Origin: Candidatus Gastranaerophilales bacterium | Lineage (GTDB): Bacteria > Cyanobacteriota > Vampirovibrionia > Gastranaerophilales > Gastranaerophilaceae | Direction of reading: 5' to 3' | Assembly: GCA_003150395.1 (NCBI GenBank) | Contig: QAMI01000061.1 | Location: 1 to 16,663, forward strand | DNA: 16,663 nt | In this document: in pieces, positions 1 to 6,030 of the stretch | Layout of the letters: each line of letters opens with the position of its first letter | Numbering within the stretch: the stretch's first letter is position 1 | Made by a program: the position numbers and the translations under genes | The notes under the pieces: generated by a model | What the model saw: the letters and a program-made list of their open reading frames with translations, nothing else | What the model was told of the DNA's origin: nothing | Databases searched by the model: none

Positions 1-273
1 TATCGGGATTGGGCAATAATACGTTCAGATTTATTAGAAACAGAACAGGGTTCACAAGCCGTCTGGGTTGAATATTATGTATCTGGAGTAGTTGTTAATT
101 CCTTTAAACGCAGCCTAATAGTATATGGAACAGGCGATAATGGCTGCAAAAGTCAATATACGTTAAATCCCGGTACAGTAACTCCAGGTACATATGATGG
201 CAGCAGTTATCGATTTAGAAATACAGCCCACTTTTCATGCACTTGCAATAGTTTCAGTTATGAATTGAAGTAA
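1..273 (+). CDS. C-terminal fragment of an unrecognised protein
   Basis: Frame 1 is open from the first base to a TAA at 271-273 and encodes about 90 residues; the start lies outside the window. The visible part is rich in Ser, Tyr, Asn and Gly, and ends in a segment with a C-x-C pair (TCTCNSFSYELK). One more Cys lies earlier, in DNGCKSQ. This composition resembles the C-terminal domain of an exported or pilin-like protein, but no family motif can be named and the function is unknown. A rho-independent terminator follows 35 bases after the stop, which supports this being the true end of a plus-strand gene. Confidence is in the reading frame, not in any function. Confidence 0.6.
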   Translation, partial: YRDWAIIRSDLLETEQGSQAVWVEYYVSGVVVNSFKRSLIVYGTGDNGCKSQYTLNPGTVTPGTYDGSSYRFRNTAHFSCTCNSFSYELK

Positions 274-307
274 TACTAACTTAACAAAAATACTTTTTGC
301 TCAATAT

Positions 308-345
308 AGGCGCCCGTAAATAAACGAAGGCGCCTTTTCCTTTTC
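308..345 (+). terminator. Rho-independent terminator of the left-edge gene
   Basis: A perfect 7-bp stem AGGCGCC (308-314) / GGCGCCT (329-335) with a 14-base loop is followed by a T/C-rich tract (TTTTCCTTTTCTT). It lies just downstream of the stop at 273 on the same strand. Confidence 0.7.
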
Positions 346-560
346 TTCTGTCATTCTGAGCCTGGTCTTTGCAGGTGGTCAGTCATCGTGGCGTTGTGGC
401 GAAGAACCACCCTCCTAAAGAGCCTTACCTTCTCTTGTAATAGGATTTTTCGCTCCTTTTTTGAGATGTATGCATATTTTAGAAAGCCGTCATTATGTTT
501 GTCTGTTGCTTCGCTCCCTTTTGTCAGTTCCATATGCCTTTCCACACCATGCTAAGGACG
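346..560. repeat. Possible degenerate dispersed intergenic repeat
   Basis: The stretch between the terminator at 308 and the hairpin at 574 has no convincing gene. It begins with TCATTCTGAG, and about 50 bases later has GGCGAAGAACC. Near 508-515 the minus strand carries GGGAGCGAAGC. TCATTCTGAG...CGAAGAA is the pattern of short non-coding repeats found scattered in many bacterial genomes, so this may be a decayed copy. It is also more GC-rich than its flanks. A 64-codon open frame on the minus strand here reads through the repeat and is not considered a gene. No second copy is present in the window, so the call rests on recalled pattern only. Confidence 0.3.
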
Positions 561-573
561 ACAGTGTTATTGC

Positions 574-629
574 AAAACGTAATTAAATTCATATTAGTCA
601 ATCGGGTATTATGATTTTGATTACGTTTT
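574..629. terminator. Long imperfect hairpin, likely terminator of the TPR/NHL gene
   Basis: Arms 574-592 and 611-629 pair over about 19 positions. The outer ten are perfect (AAAACGTAAT / ATTACGTTTT), and the inner part has one mismatch and one wobble. The loop is 18 bases. The hairpin lies 16 bases past the stop of the minus-strand TPR/NHL gene and its outer arm ends in TTTT on both strands, so it could act in either direction. The T tract is short. Confidence 0.45.
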
Positions 630-644
630 TGTTATTGAAATATT

Positions 645-1484
645 TTATAATACATATTTGATAACCGCATTGCTGCCTTGTGAGGAAATGTATAAAATGT
701 TTCCAGATATGTGCATACCGTAAGGCTTTTGAACGTTTGACAGGAGGATTGTAACTGCTCCGTCAGAGGCAATTTTGATAATATTATTTGCGTTGTAATT
801 TGAAATATAAATATTCCCGCTGTTATCACTAACCATACCAATTGGACCATTTACGCGTACGTCTTTTAAAAATACAAGTTTTTTGCCGTCAGGAGTTATT
901 TTGTAAATCGTGTTGTCTGAAAACCCTGCAACATAAACATTACCTTCATTATCTGAGGTGATGCCGGTTGGGCTTGGAATGTCATTGAAAACGTTATTTG
1001 ATTGTGGGACTTTCTGTTCTTGTGTTTCTTTTTCTTGCTCTTCTTTTTTTAGAGTTTGCATGTCTGTCTGGAGCTGATGGGCAAGCTGTTGGGCTTTAGG
1101 TGCGATATCCGCGCTTCGCGGAATAATTGAAAGATAAGACTTTGCATTATCGGTTTCGCCTGTTTTAACACTTAAAAGCGCTGCTTTATAAACGGCTTCG
1201 TAGTCATCGGGTTTGCGGACTATAATCTGCTTAAATACCGTAAGAGCGTCATTGTATTGTTGAAGATATTCTAAAACTGTGCCAAGATTAAAGTATGCAT
1301 CGATATAATTTGGGTCAAGCTCGGTCGCTTTTTTAAAAGCCTCCATAGCCCTTTCATATTCCCCGAGTTTGTAAAGTTCAACACCTTCATTGTAGATAAG
1401 TTTAGCGTCATTTGACGGTTCAGCAATGCAGGTGCCTGAGGAAAGCAAAATTAATAGAAATAATGCAGTAAGTGTTTTTTTCAT
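645..1484 (-). CDS. Secreted TPR and NHL-repeat protein
   Basis: A 279-residue protein. Residues 1-21 form a signal peptide (basic MKK, hydrophobic core, cleavage probably after CIA), so it is predicted to be exported. Residues about 28-129 hold three tetratricopeptide repeats; the first has the typical pattern YNEGVELYKLGEYERAMEAF, with DP near its end. Residues 130-165 are a Glu/Lys/Gln-rich linker. Residues about 168-279 contain three NHL/beta-propeller-type repeats (GNVYVAGFSDNTIYKI, GNIYISNYNANNIIKI, GNILYISSQGSNAVIKY). Three repeats are too few for a closed propeller, so it may pair with another chain or form a partial blade set. Both repeat types are protein-interaction scaffolds and no catalytic motif is visible. 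The start has an AAGG sequence about ten bases upstream. It lies 65 bases downstream of malQ on the same strand, with a GC-rich hairpin between them. Confidence 0.8.
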   Translation of the reverse strand: MKKTLTALFLLILLSSGTCIAEPSNDAKLIYNEGVELYKLGEYERAMEAFKKATELDPNYIDAYFNLGTVLEYLQQYNDALTVFKQIIVRKPDDYEAVYKAALLSVKTGETDNAKSYLSIIPRSADIAPKAQQLAHQLQTDMQTLKKEEQEKETQEQKVPQSNNVFNDIPSPTGITSDNEGNVYVAGFSDNTIYKITPDGKKLVFLKDVRVNGPIGMVSDNSGNIYISNYNANNIIKIASDGAVTILLSNVQKPYGMHISGNILYISSQGSNAVIKYVL

Positions 1485-1510
1485 AAGATTATACCTTATT
1501 TTTGAAACAA

Positions 1511-1530
1511 GCGCCGCGCAGCTGCGGCGC
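1511..1530 (-). terminator. GC-rich hairpin after malQ
   Basis: A 7-bp all-GC stem GCGCCGC (1511-1517) / GCGGCGC (1524-1530) with a six-base loop lies between the malQ stop and the TPR/NHL start. On the minus strand it is followed only by TTGTTTC, so it may be a weak terminator that lets some malQ transcripts continue into the TPR/NHL gene. Confidence 0.5.
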
Positions 1531-1549
1531 CTATACTTATAATACCAGA

Positions 1550-3406
1550 TTATTCTATATTTGACAATTCGTCAATTAGGGTCTGATTTTTGTCTGCAAA
1601 CTCTTTTCCACGTGCGATAATTGCACGTTTTAAAATGTTTGCAAGGTTAATCGGAGTCAAAGCCTTAAAATTGTCAGGAAGTCTTAAGCTCCAGTTTTCA
1701 TCACCGGAAGTTCCCGGGCGGTTGTAAACGTCGTAGATTTTAAAGAAATCTGTGAAGAAAATCTGTACGTTTTCTGATTTTGAGGCGAAAATTTCGACAA
1801 GCTTTGTTTCTGCAAGGAAATCTGCATCTTTTGTCATATTTGTAATTATTTCATCTTTGTTTCCGCATTCTGAGAAAAGGTCTTCAACAAGGTTTTTAAC
1901 ATGCAGATATCCTTCATGGGTGTTAACCATTGAATCCGCCCACATTTTGATAGGTTCGTTATCATGGGTTCCGACCATTGCCCAGCAGCGGCAGTCAATA
2001 TTACAGCAGCGATATGGATGTTCCGGTTTTTCAGCTACGACAAACTGAGTCAGACGCATTCCCTGAAGCTGGTATTCCTTCATTACAGCGGCAACCGGGT
2101 TTGTCAGCGTTCCCAAATCCTCACATACAATAGCATCTTTATCGAGCCCTTCTTCTTCAGCAGCAGCAATAACGATTTTTTCAATTAATCTGCCGTATTT
2201 GTGAACTTGTTCTTGAGAAAGCGTTTTTACGCGTTTTTCTTTATCTGCTTCAAGAGTTGTGTCTAAATCTTCCATTTTCGCAATTGCATATTTGCAAAGC
2301 TCCGGATGTTCCGGTGAAGAGAAAAGTCTTCCTGCGCCTTGTTCGATTTTTGGTTTTTTGCCTGCTTTGTAAACCCACGGATCAATAAGACCTACGATGT
2401 GGTCAATTCTTACACCTCCCGGGTTTTCTCTGAACATTTTTTTGTATAGGTTTTTCAGTAATATTCCGCCTTCATCCAAAGAACCGTCGTCATTGTACAT
2501 TCTGTCCGGATTCATTACCGGGAAACCCCAGGCCTGGCCGTCTTTTGAAAAGTAATCAGGCGGGCAGCCAAGCATCCAGCCTTCTAAAAATAATGACTGG
2601 TAAGCCCATGTATCACGGTCAGAAAAGGCCACTTGACGGTCTGCAATCATTTTTATGCCGGCTTTTTTAGCATATTCTCTAGTTTTTTCGTTCTGTTTGT
2701 TCAGGACAAATTGTATAAACTTATATTTGTCAATTTCGTCTTCATATTTTTGAGAAATTTCGTTAATTCTTTTTGAAAACTCGATTTTTTCTTCTGTTGA
2801 TTTGGGATTGAAAAGGTTTTTGTCTGTTTCAGAAACCCAAAGCGGCCAATAATCGTTTCCATGTTCAATTGACAAGGCTTCGTAGAGACTGTCTTTATCA
2901 AGCCAGTAATCGTTTTCTATTTTGTAAGTTTCAAATTCAGTCTTTAATGTTTGAGAACCTTTTTCTTTAAAGTTTTTCCAGGCTTCTTCCAAAGCTTCAT
3001 TTTGTTGTTTGTAAATGTATGAATAAGCCGTTTTATTAATATCTTTATTTGGATTGTTTGCGACTATTTGGCTGTAAGTTTCAACGGATAAAATATTATT
3101 CCACTCATCGCCGGTTAATTGTTTAAGGTCGATAAACAAAGGATTTCCTGAAAAAATAGTTCCTGTATATGGAGAAGAGTCGCAGCTTTTTGTTTTTCCG
3201 GCAGGCCCGAGCTGAATAGCGTTAAAAATGCCTTTAGCATAGTCAATAACTTCTTTGCCGCCGTTAGAGTTTATGGTTCCAAAACCTGTGTTTTCTCCTT
3301 CAGCAGCCGGAAAACTTCCGCTATGCATAATAAGTGCAAAATTCTTTTTGTCTAAAGCTTTAAGAGCTTTTTGAATAACGTCTGTGTAGTTTACAGTACA
3401 AACCAT
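1550..3406 (-). CDS. malQ: 4-alpha-glucanotransferase (GH77, amylomaltase type)
   Basis: A 618-residue cytoplasmic enzyme of glycoside hydrolase family 77. It moves alpha-1,4-glucan segments between maltooligosaccharides, in glycogen or maltodextrin metabolism. The family signatures are in order: LGPAG and GTIFSGNPLFIDL near the N-terminus; IADRQVAFSDRDTWA (about 254-269); GVRIDHIVGL with the nucleophile Asp335; VCEDLGT with the acid/base Glu429; GTHDNEP with the third carboxylate Asp482; and NRPGTSGDENWSLRLP near 562-577. All three catalytic carboxylates are present. At 618 residues it is longer than a minimal bacterial MalQ of about 500; the extra length is largely a charged insertion at about 130-240. 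The ATG at 3406 is chosen over an ATG 33 bases upstream because AGGAG lies at 3416-3420 with ideal spacing. It has its own promoter. No other maltodextrin gene is in the window. Confidence 0.93.
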   Translation of the reverse strand: MVCTVNYTDVIQKALKALDKKNFALIMHSGSFPAAEGENTGFGTINSNGGKEVIDYAKGIFNAIQLGPAGKTKSCDSSPYTGTIFSGNPLFIDLKQLTGDEWNNILSVETYSQIVANNPNKDINKTAYSYIYKQQNEALEEAWKNFKEKGSQTLKTEFETYKIENDYWLDKDSLYEALSIEHGNDYWPLWVSETDKNLFNPKSTEEKIEFSKRINEISQKYEDEIDKYKFIQFVLNKQNEKTREYAKKAGIKMIADRQVAFSDRDTWAYQSLFLEGWMLGCPPDYFSKDGQAWGFPVMNPDRMYNDDGSLDEGGILLKNLYKKMFRENPGGVRIDHIVGLIDPWVYKAGKKPKIEQGAGRLFSSPEHPELCKYAIAKMEDLDTTLEADKEKRVKTLSQEQVHKYGRLIEKIVIAAAEEEGLDKDAIVCEDLGTLTNPVAAVMKEYQLQGMRLTQFVVAEKPEHPYRCCNIDCRCWAMVGTHDNEPIKMWADSMVNTHEGYLHVKNLVEDLFSECGNKDEIITNMTKDADFLAETKLVEIFASKSENVQIFFTDFFKIYDVYNRPGTSGDENWSLRLPDNFKALTPINLANILKRAIIARGKEFADKNQTLIDELSNIE

Positions 3407-3443
3407 TAATAATTTCTCCTCTTCCCTAAAATAACACAAGGGA

Positions 3444-3472
3444 ATGATAACATAAGGGAAAAATTTTTACAA
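3444..3472 (-). promoter_or_regulatory. malQ promoter
   Basis: On the minus strand TTGTAA (3467-3472), a 17-base spacer and TATCAT (3444-3449) form a good sigma-70-type promoter. Transcription would begin near 3437, about 30 bases before the malQ start. Because of this promoter, malQ need not be the target of the structured RNA further upstream. Confidence 0.6.
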
Positions 3473-3559
3473 GGTTAGTGTGATGAGGTTGGTTTGAGAT
3501 TTTGAGGCTTGGGTAGAAAGGTAAGTGGAAGTGTTCAGGTTGGAATTTAATTAAATAGA

Positions 3560-3797
3560 AAAATTTGCAAATTTGTAATAAAATAAAATTCATTGTAAGC
3601 TCCTGTTTGCCACCGCCGTCACAGGCTTGTTAAGTAGACTTAAAGCGGAAAGGTAATGATGAAAGTAATGATTTTCTGTATAACAGAAAAAGCGCTATGG
3701 CTTATCTTATTGATAATCATAACGCTTTCAATCCTTTTCAAATAGGGAGTTAAGAAAGACCTTAAGAGAGTGAGACCTCTTAGAGCCTTTTCCCTAT
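3560..3797 (-). ncRNA. Candidate structured non-coding RNA
   Basis: A strong minus-strand promoter predicts a transcript starting at about 3797. Its first seven bases AUAGGGA pair perfectly with UCCCUAU (3742-3748), enclosing a second stem (3777-3782 with 3763-3768). Next comes an 11-bp stem (3718-3728 with 3689-3699, one G-U pair) extended by UAUC/GAUA. Then follow an 8-bp hairpin (3683-3690 with 3672-3679), a UAAG/CUUA hairpin near 3631-3642, and CCUGU/ACAGG (3602-3606, 3621-3625) with the purine- and GC-rich loop GACGGCGGUGGCAA. The AAGC at 3625-3628 could close either of the last two stems, so they may compete. A weak AT hairpin with a T run at about 3558-3575 may be the 3' end. No long open frame occupies it. 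About 200-240 bases fits 6S-like RNAs, but I cannot match it to 6S, tmRNA, RNase P or any riboswitch I know. Confidence 0.4.
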
Positions 3798-3803
3798 GTA
3801 AAT

Positions 3804-3832
3804 ATTATTTACGATTTTACAGTATTTGTCAA
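3804..3832 (-). promoter_or_regulatory. Strong promoter of the candidate RNA
   Basis: On the minus strand a perfect -35 TTGACA (3827-3832), a 17-base spacer and AATAAT (3804-3809, five of six matches to TATAAT). The predicted first transcribed base is about 3797, which is the first base of the opening stem of the candidate RNA. Confidence 0.7.
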
Positions 3833-3867
3833 GTATCTTGTGTTTTTATTCTCCTTTACAAATGTTA

Positions 3868-3907
3868 AAAATTAATTCTAAAGTATTAAGCCCCAAGAAT
3901 TAATTTT
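3868..3907. repeat. 12-bp perfect inverted repeat
   Basis: AAAATTAATTCT (3868-3879) and its exact complement AGAATTAATTTT (3896-3907) flank a 16-base spacer that includes GCCCC. It lies between the divergent promoters of the candidate RNA and prepilin 1. It could be an operator or a weak bidirectional terminator. AT-only arms can arise by chance in this background. Confidence 0.4.
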
Positions 3908-4008
3908 AGGTATCTGAAATGCACTTATAAAGCTTATTTTAAAGAAAATTGATAGTCATTTTCAGGCTGAAATATGTAACAAATAAGCGTCTCATCTGTT
4001 TGGAGGAC

Positions 4009-4037
4009 TTGACAATATCTGGATAAAGATATAAAAT
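4009..4037 (+). promoter_or_regulatory. Promoter of prepilin 1
   Basis: TTGACA (4009-4014), 17 bases, TAAAAT (4032-4037): a near-consensus promoter. The predicted start is about 4044, which gives an unusually long 5' UTR of about 219 bases before the ATG at 4263. Confidence 0.7.
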
Positions 4038-4162
4038 AAGTTTATAACAAATAGTTTTCTAACACACTTGCACCGGTTTGGTTTATCGAATTAACACGAG
4101 GTTGAAATGTGAAAAAGATGAACAATAATCGAGCAGGAAGAAAAATTTGTACATAGTTGGTT

Positions 4163-4238
4163 TTCGGGCTGTCGTGAAGTCCGAAGGTTATCAGGAAGTA
4201 TCGTATTCGGTGAGAGAATAGGTGGTACGGTATTTCTG
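4163..4238 (+). promoter_or_regulatory. Two strong hairpins in the prepilin 1 leader
   Basis: Hairpin A pairs TTCGGGCT (4163-4170) with AGTCCGAA (4178-4185): eight pairs including one G-U, with a seven-base loop. Hairpin B pairs 4192-4205 with 4226-4238: thirteen pairs including wobbles, with one bulged G. Its head TTC/GAA may extend the stem. They end 12 bases before the ribosome binding site at 4250-4257. The structure could stabilise the mRNA or control its translation. No known riboswitch consensus was recognised. Confidence 0.5.
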
Positions 4239-4262
4239 GCAGTAAAAAGAAAGGTGAGAATT

Positions 4263-5039
4263 ATGACAAAATTCAAAGGTTTTACTCTTGCTGAAGTATT
4301 GATTACTTTGGGTATTATTGGTGTTGTAGCAGCAATGACAATGCCTACATTGATTAACTCTACACAGGGTGCTCAGTACAAAACAGCATACAAAAAAGCA
4401 TTATCAGTAATGTCTCAAGCTGTTGTTATGAACATTGCTCTTGAAGACTATGACTTGTCACAAGTTACAGCAGGTGCTGCAGCTACTGCTGGTACAGCTG
4501 GAACTGAGTATGCTAACGATGCTCAATCCTTGTATACTTTGTTCAAAAACAGAATGAACGTTGTTAAAGTTGCTGCTACAGACGATTTCCAGGGTGACAC
4601 AAACGGTGAGGCTGATTACTATAAAATCGTAAATGTAACTGATGAAGATAAAGCAGACTATGAAGGTTTCGCAGAAAAACATGTTACTGCAAGCGGCAAT
4701 GCATTTCCAGAATTGACAACTGGTGCGTCTTGGCCTACTGCTTTGACAATGTTATTCTACAATGATGGTATTACATTTATTTATGATAATACTCAAAGCA
4801 CTTGCGCAGCAGCAACTGCTACTACTGAGGATGAATACTGCTTTGGTTTCATCGATGTAAACGGTCAAAAAGCTCCTAACAGAGTTGTAGCATGTGATAG
4901 TGGTTCAATTGAAGATTCTGGTGAAGACAACGCAGCTTGTACAGTATCTAACCCGACAGATATTTACCCGATTGCTATGTATGACCAATCAATTGTTCCT
5001 GCATCAGCAGCAGCAAGAGCAGTTCTTTACGCTAAGTAA
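4263..5039 (+). CDS. Type IV prepilin-like protein 1
   Basis: A 258-residue protein with a class III (prepilin) leader. Residues MTKFKG are cut before Phe7, giving a mature N-terminus FTLAEVLITLGIIG with the invariant Glu5 and a hydrophobic helix (about 7-30) that anchors and assembles pilin or pseudopilin subunits. The globular domain is Ala/Thr-rich. It carries two Cys (STCAAA, DEYCFGF) and then FIDVNGQKAPN, a motif shared with the second prepilin in this window. Two more Cys lie near the C-terminus. A prepilin peptidase would process it at the inner membrane. The ATG at 4263 is chosen over a GTG at 4254 because that GTG lies inside the ribosome binding site AAAGGTGAG. The strong promoter, long leader, repeated use of a few codons (GCT, GTT, ACA) and strong terminator suggest high expression, possibly as a major pilin. 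No assembly genes are nearby. Confidence 0.88.
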   Translation: MTKFKGFTLAEVLITLGIIGVVAAMTMPTLINSTQGAQYKTAYKKALSVMSQAVVMNIALEDYDLSQVTAGAAATAGTAGTEYANDAQSLYTLFKNRMNVVKVAATDDFQGDTNGEADYYKIVNVTDEDKADYEGFAEKHVTASGNAFPELTTGASWPTALTMLFYNDGITFIYDNTQSTCAAATATTEDEYCFGFIDVNGQKAPNRVVACDSGSIEDSGEDNAACTVSNPTDIYPIAMYDQSIVPASAAARAVLYAK

Positions 5040-5069
5040 TTTTATACTGTGTTAATATAAGTTACATTG

Positions 5070-5098
5070 AAAGCACCCTTTTTTCAAAGGGTGCTTTT
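5070..5098. terminator. Terminator of prepilin 1
   Basis: A perfect 12-bp stem AAAGCACCCTTT (5070-5081) / AAAGGGTGCTTT (5086-5097) with a four-base loop, ending in TTTT. The symmetric A and T flanks would allow function in both directions. Confidence 0.9.
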
Positions 5099-5177
5099 AC
5101 ATTAAAGATTATATTATATTATTTTAGTAAAATAATATTGTAAGAATTTAACATGACGTAATAAAAATGAGGTGAAC

Positions 5178-5732
5178 ATGGAAGAATTACGTATTGATTT
5201 AAGAATACCTGATGAAGAACGTGAAAAAGAAATGAAAAGAAGTTCAAAATTATGCTTTAAGATTAATCACACACTGCCAACATCACCTGAATGCCGAAAT
5301 TTGATTGAAGAATTATTTAATAATGAATTAGACAAAAGTACGGTAATAAATCCTCCTATATTTGTCCTTTCAGGCAACAAGGTTAAACTTGGCAAAGGCG
5401 TTGTTTTGATGAATGGATTTCAATGTATGTCATCAGGCGGGCTTACGATAGAAAATAATACTTTGATTTCCTTAAATTGTACGATAGCAACCAATAATCA
5501 TGATTTTTACGACAGGCCTGTTATAACTTGTAAACCTGTTCATATAAAGAAAAATGTATGGATCGGTGTTAACGTCACAATATTGCCCGGAGTTACTATT
5601 GGTGAAAACTCAATTATTGGAGCTTGTTCCGTTGTTACCAAAGATGTTCCGGATAATGCGGTTGTCGTTGGAAACCCTGCAAGAATAATTAAATTTTTAG
5701 ATAAAGAAAAATTTAATAATCTAAAATCCTAA
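5178..5732 (+). CDS. MAT-type sugar O-acetyltransferase (left-handed beta-helix)
   Basis: A 184-residue protein of the maltose/galactoside/NodL acetyltransferase group. These enzymes transfer acetyl from acetyl-CoA to a hydroxyl of a sugar or glycan. Residues about 60-172 carry imperfect hexapeptide repeats (KVKLGKGVVL, GLTIENNTLI, VHIKKNVWIGVNVTILPGV, TIGENSIIGACSVVTKDV). The loop TNNHDFYDR holds the likely catalytic His108, and the C-terminal turn VVVGNPARIIKF is typical of the family. The N-terminal 55 residues are charged and do not resemble the usual Maa-type start, so the acceptor is uncertain. The ATG at 5178 is chosen over a GTG at 5172 because GAGGTG (5169-5174) is its ribosome binding site. 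No sugar pathway operon surrounds it. A role in capsule, lipopolysaccharide or pilin glycan acetylation is possible but is inference only. Confidence 0.85.
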   Translation: MEELRIDLRIPDEEREKEMKRSSKLCFKINHTLPTSPECRNLIEELFNNELDKSTVINPPIFVLSGNKVKLGKGVVLMNGFQCMSSGGLTIENNTLISLNCTIATNNHDFYDRPVITCKPVHIKKNVWIGVNVTILPGVTIGENSIIGACSVVTKDVPDNAVVVGNPARIIKFLDKEKFNNLKS

Positions 5733-5752
5733 AGAAAAATTTTCCACTAAAA

Positions 5753-5839
5753 CGGAGAGGGTGGGATTTGAACCCACGGAAGGTTTTGCCCTTCACAGAC
5801 TTTCGAGATCCGCACCTTAAGCCACTCGGACACCTCTCC
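5753..5839 (-). tRNA. tRNA-Ser(CGA)
   Basis: Minus-strand 87-base cloverleaf. The acceptor stem is GGAGAGG (5833-5839) / CCTCTCC (5754-5760), with discriminator G at 5753. A long variable arm (GTGAAGGGCAAAACCTTC) marks a class II serine tRNA. The anticodon loop CTCGAAA gives anticodon CGA, reading TCG. The T arm has GTGGGTTCAAATCCCAC. CCA is not encoded. Confidence 0.93.
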
Positions 5840-5890
5840 ATATGTATTTTAATAATAATTTATAACAAAAATAACAATTTTAATTAAAAA

Positions 5891-5977
5891 CAGAGAGGAT
5901 GGGATTCGAACCCACGGTGGAATTGCTCCCACACAACCTTTCCAAGATTGCACCTTAAACCGCTCGGACACCTCTCT
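5891..5977 (-). tRNA. tRNA-Ser(GGA)
   Basis: Minus-strand 87-base cloverleaf. The acceptor stem is AGAGAGG (5971-5977) / CCTCTCT (5892-5898), with discriminator G. It has the long serine variable arm. The anticodon loop TTGGAAA gives anticodon GGA, reading TCC and TCT. It lies 51 bases upstream of tRNA-Ser(CGA) on the same strand and was probably co-transcribed with it, the pair having arisen by duplication. CCA is not encoded. Confidence 0.93.
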
Positions 5978-5994
5978 ATTTTGTTGTCGATTTA

Positions 5995-6024
5995 ATTATA
6001 ACATAAATATTTTCATGGTAAAAT
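5995..6024. promoter_or_regulatory. Overlapping divergent promoters of aroA and the tRNA-Ser pair
   Basis: On the plus strand TAAAAT (6019-6024) lies six bases before the aroA ATG. Its -35, 17 bases upstream, would be the weak TTATAA (5996-6001). On the minus strand TATAAT occupies 5995-6000 and would drive the tRNA genes. Each -10 thus lies on the other promoter's -35 region, so the two could not be occupied by polymerase at once. Confidence 0.5.
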
Positions 6025-6030
6025 AGTTTT

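Noticed and set aside
351..545. 64-codon open frame on the minus strand (MERHMELTKG...)
   Set aside because: It lies in a repeat-like intergenic stretch, has no ribosome binding site, and its 3' part reads through the TCATTCTGAG-type motif; the protein has no family features.
1488..1493. TATAAT just before the TPR/NHL start as a promoter
   Set aside because: It is only three bases from the ATG, so the transcript would begin inside the coding sequence, and the -35 position is occupied by the GC hairpin. It is likely chance in AT-rich DNA.
3672..3728. ACAGAA...GGCTTAT on the plus strand as the 3' part of RNase P RNA
   Set aside because: The required 5' part (GAGGAAAGTCC and the rest of about 300 bases) would fall inside malQ and is not there.
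4216..4240. GGTGGTAC in the prepilin leader as a T-box antiterminator motif
   Set aside because: The T-box core continues CCGCG, whereas here it continues GGTA. The bases are explained by the local 13-pair hairpin, and the downstream gene is not an amino-acid or tRNA-synthetase gene.
4091..4276. 61-codon minus-strand open frame in the prepilin 1 leader
   Set aside because: It is antisense to the structured UTR and overlaps the prepilin start; it has no ribosome binding site and its composition is not protein-like.
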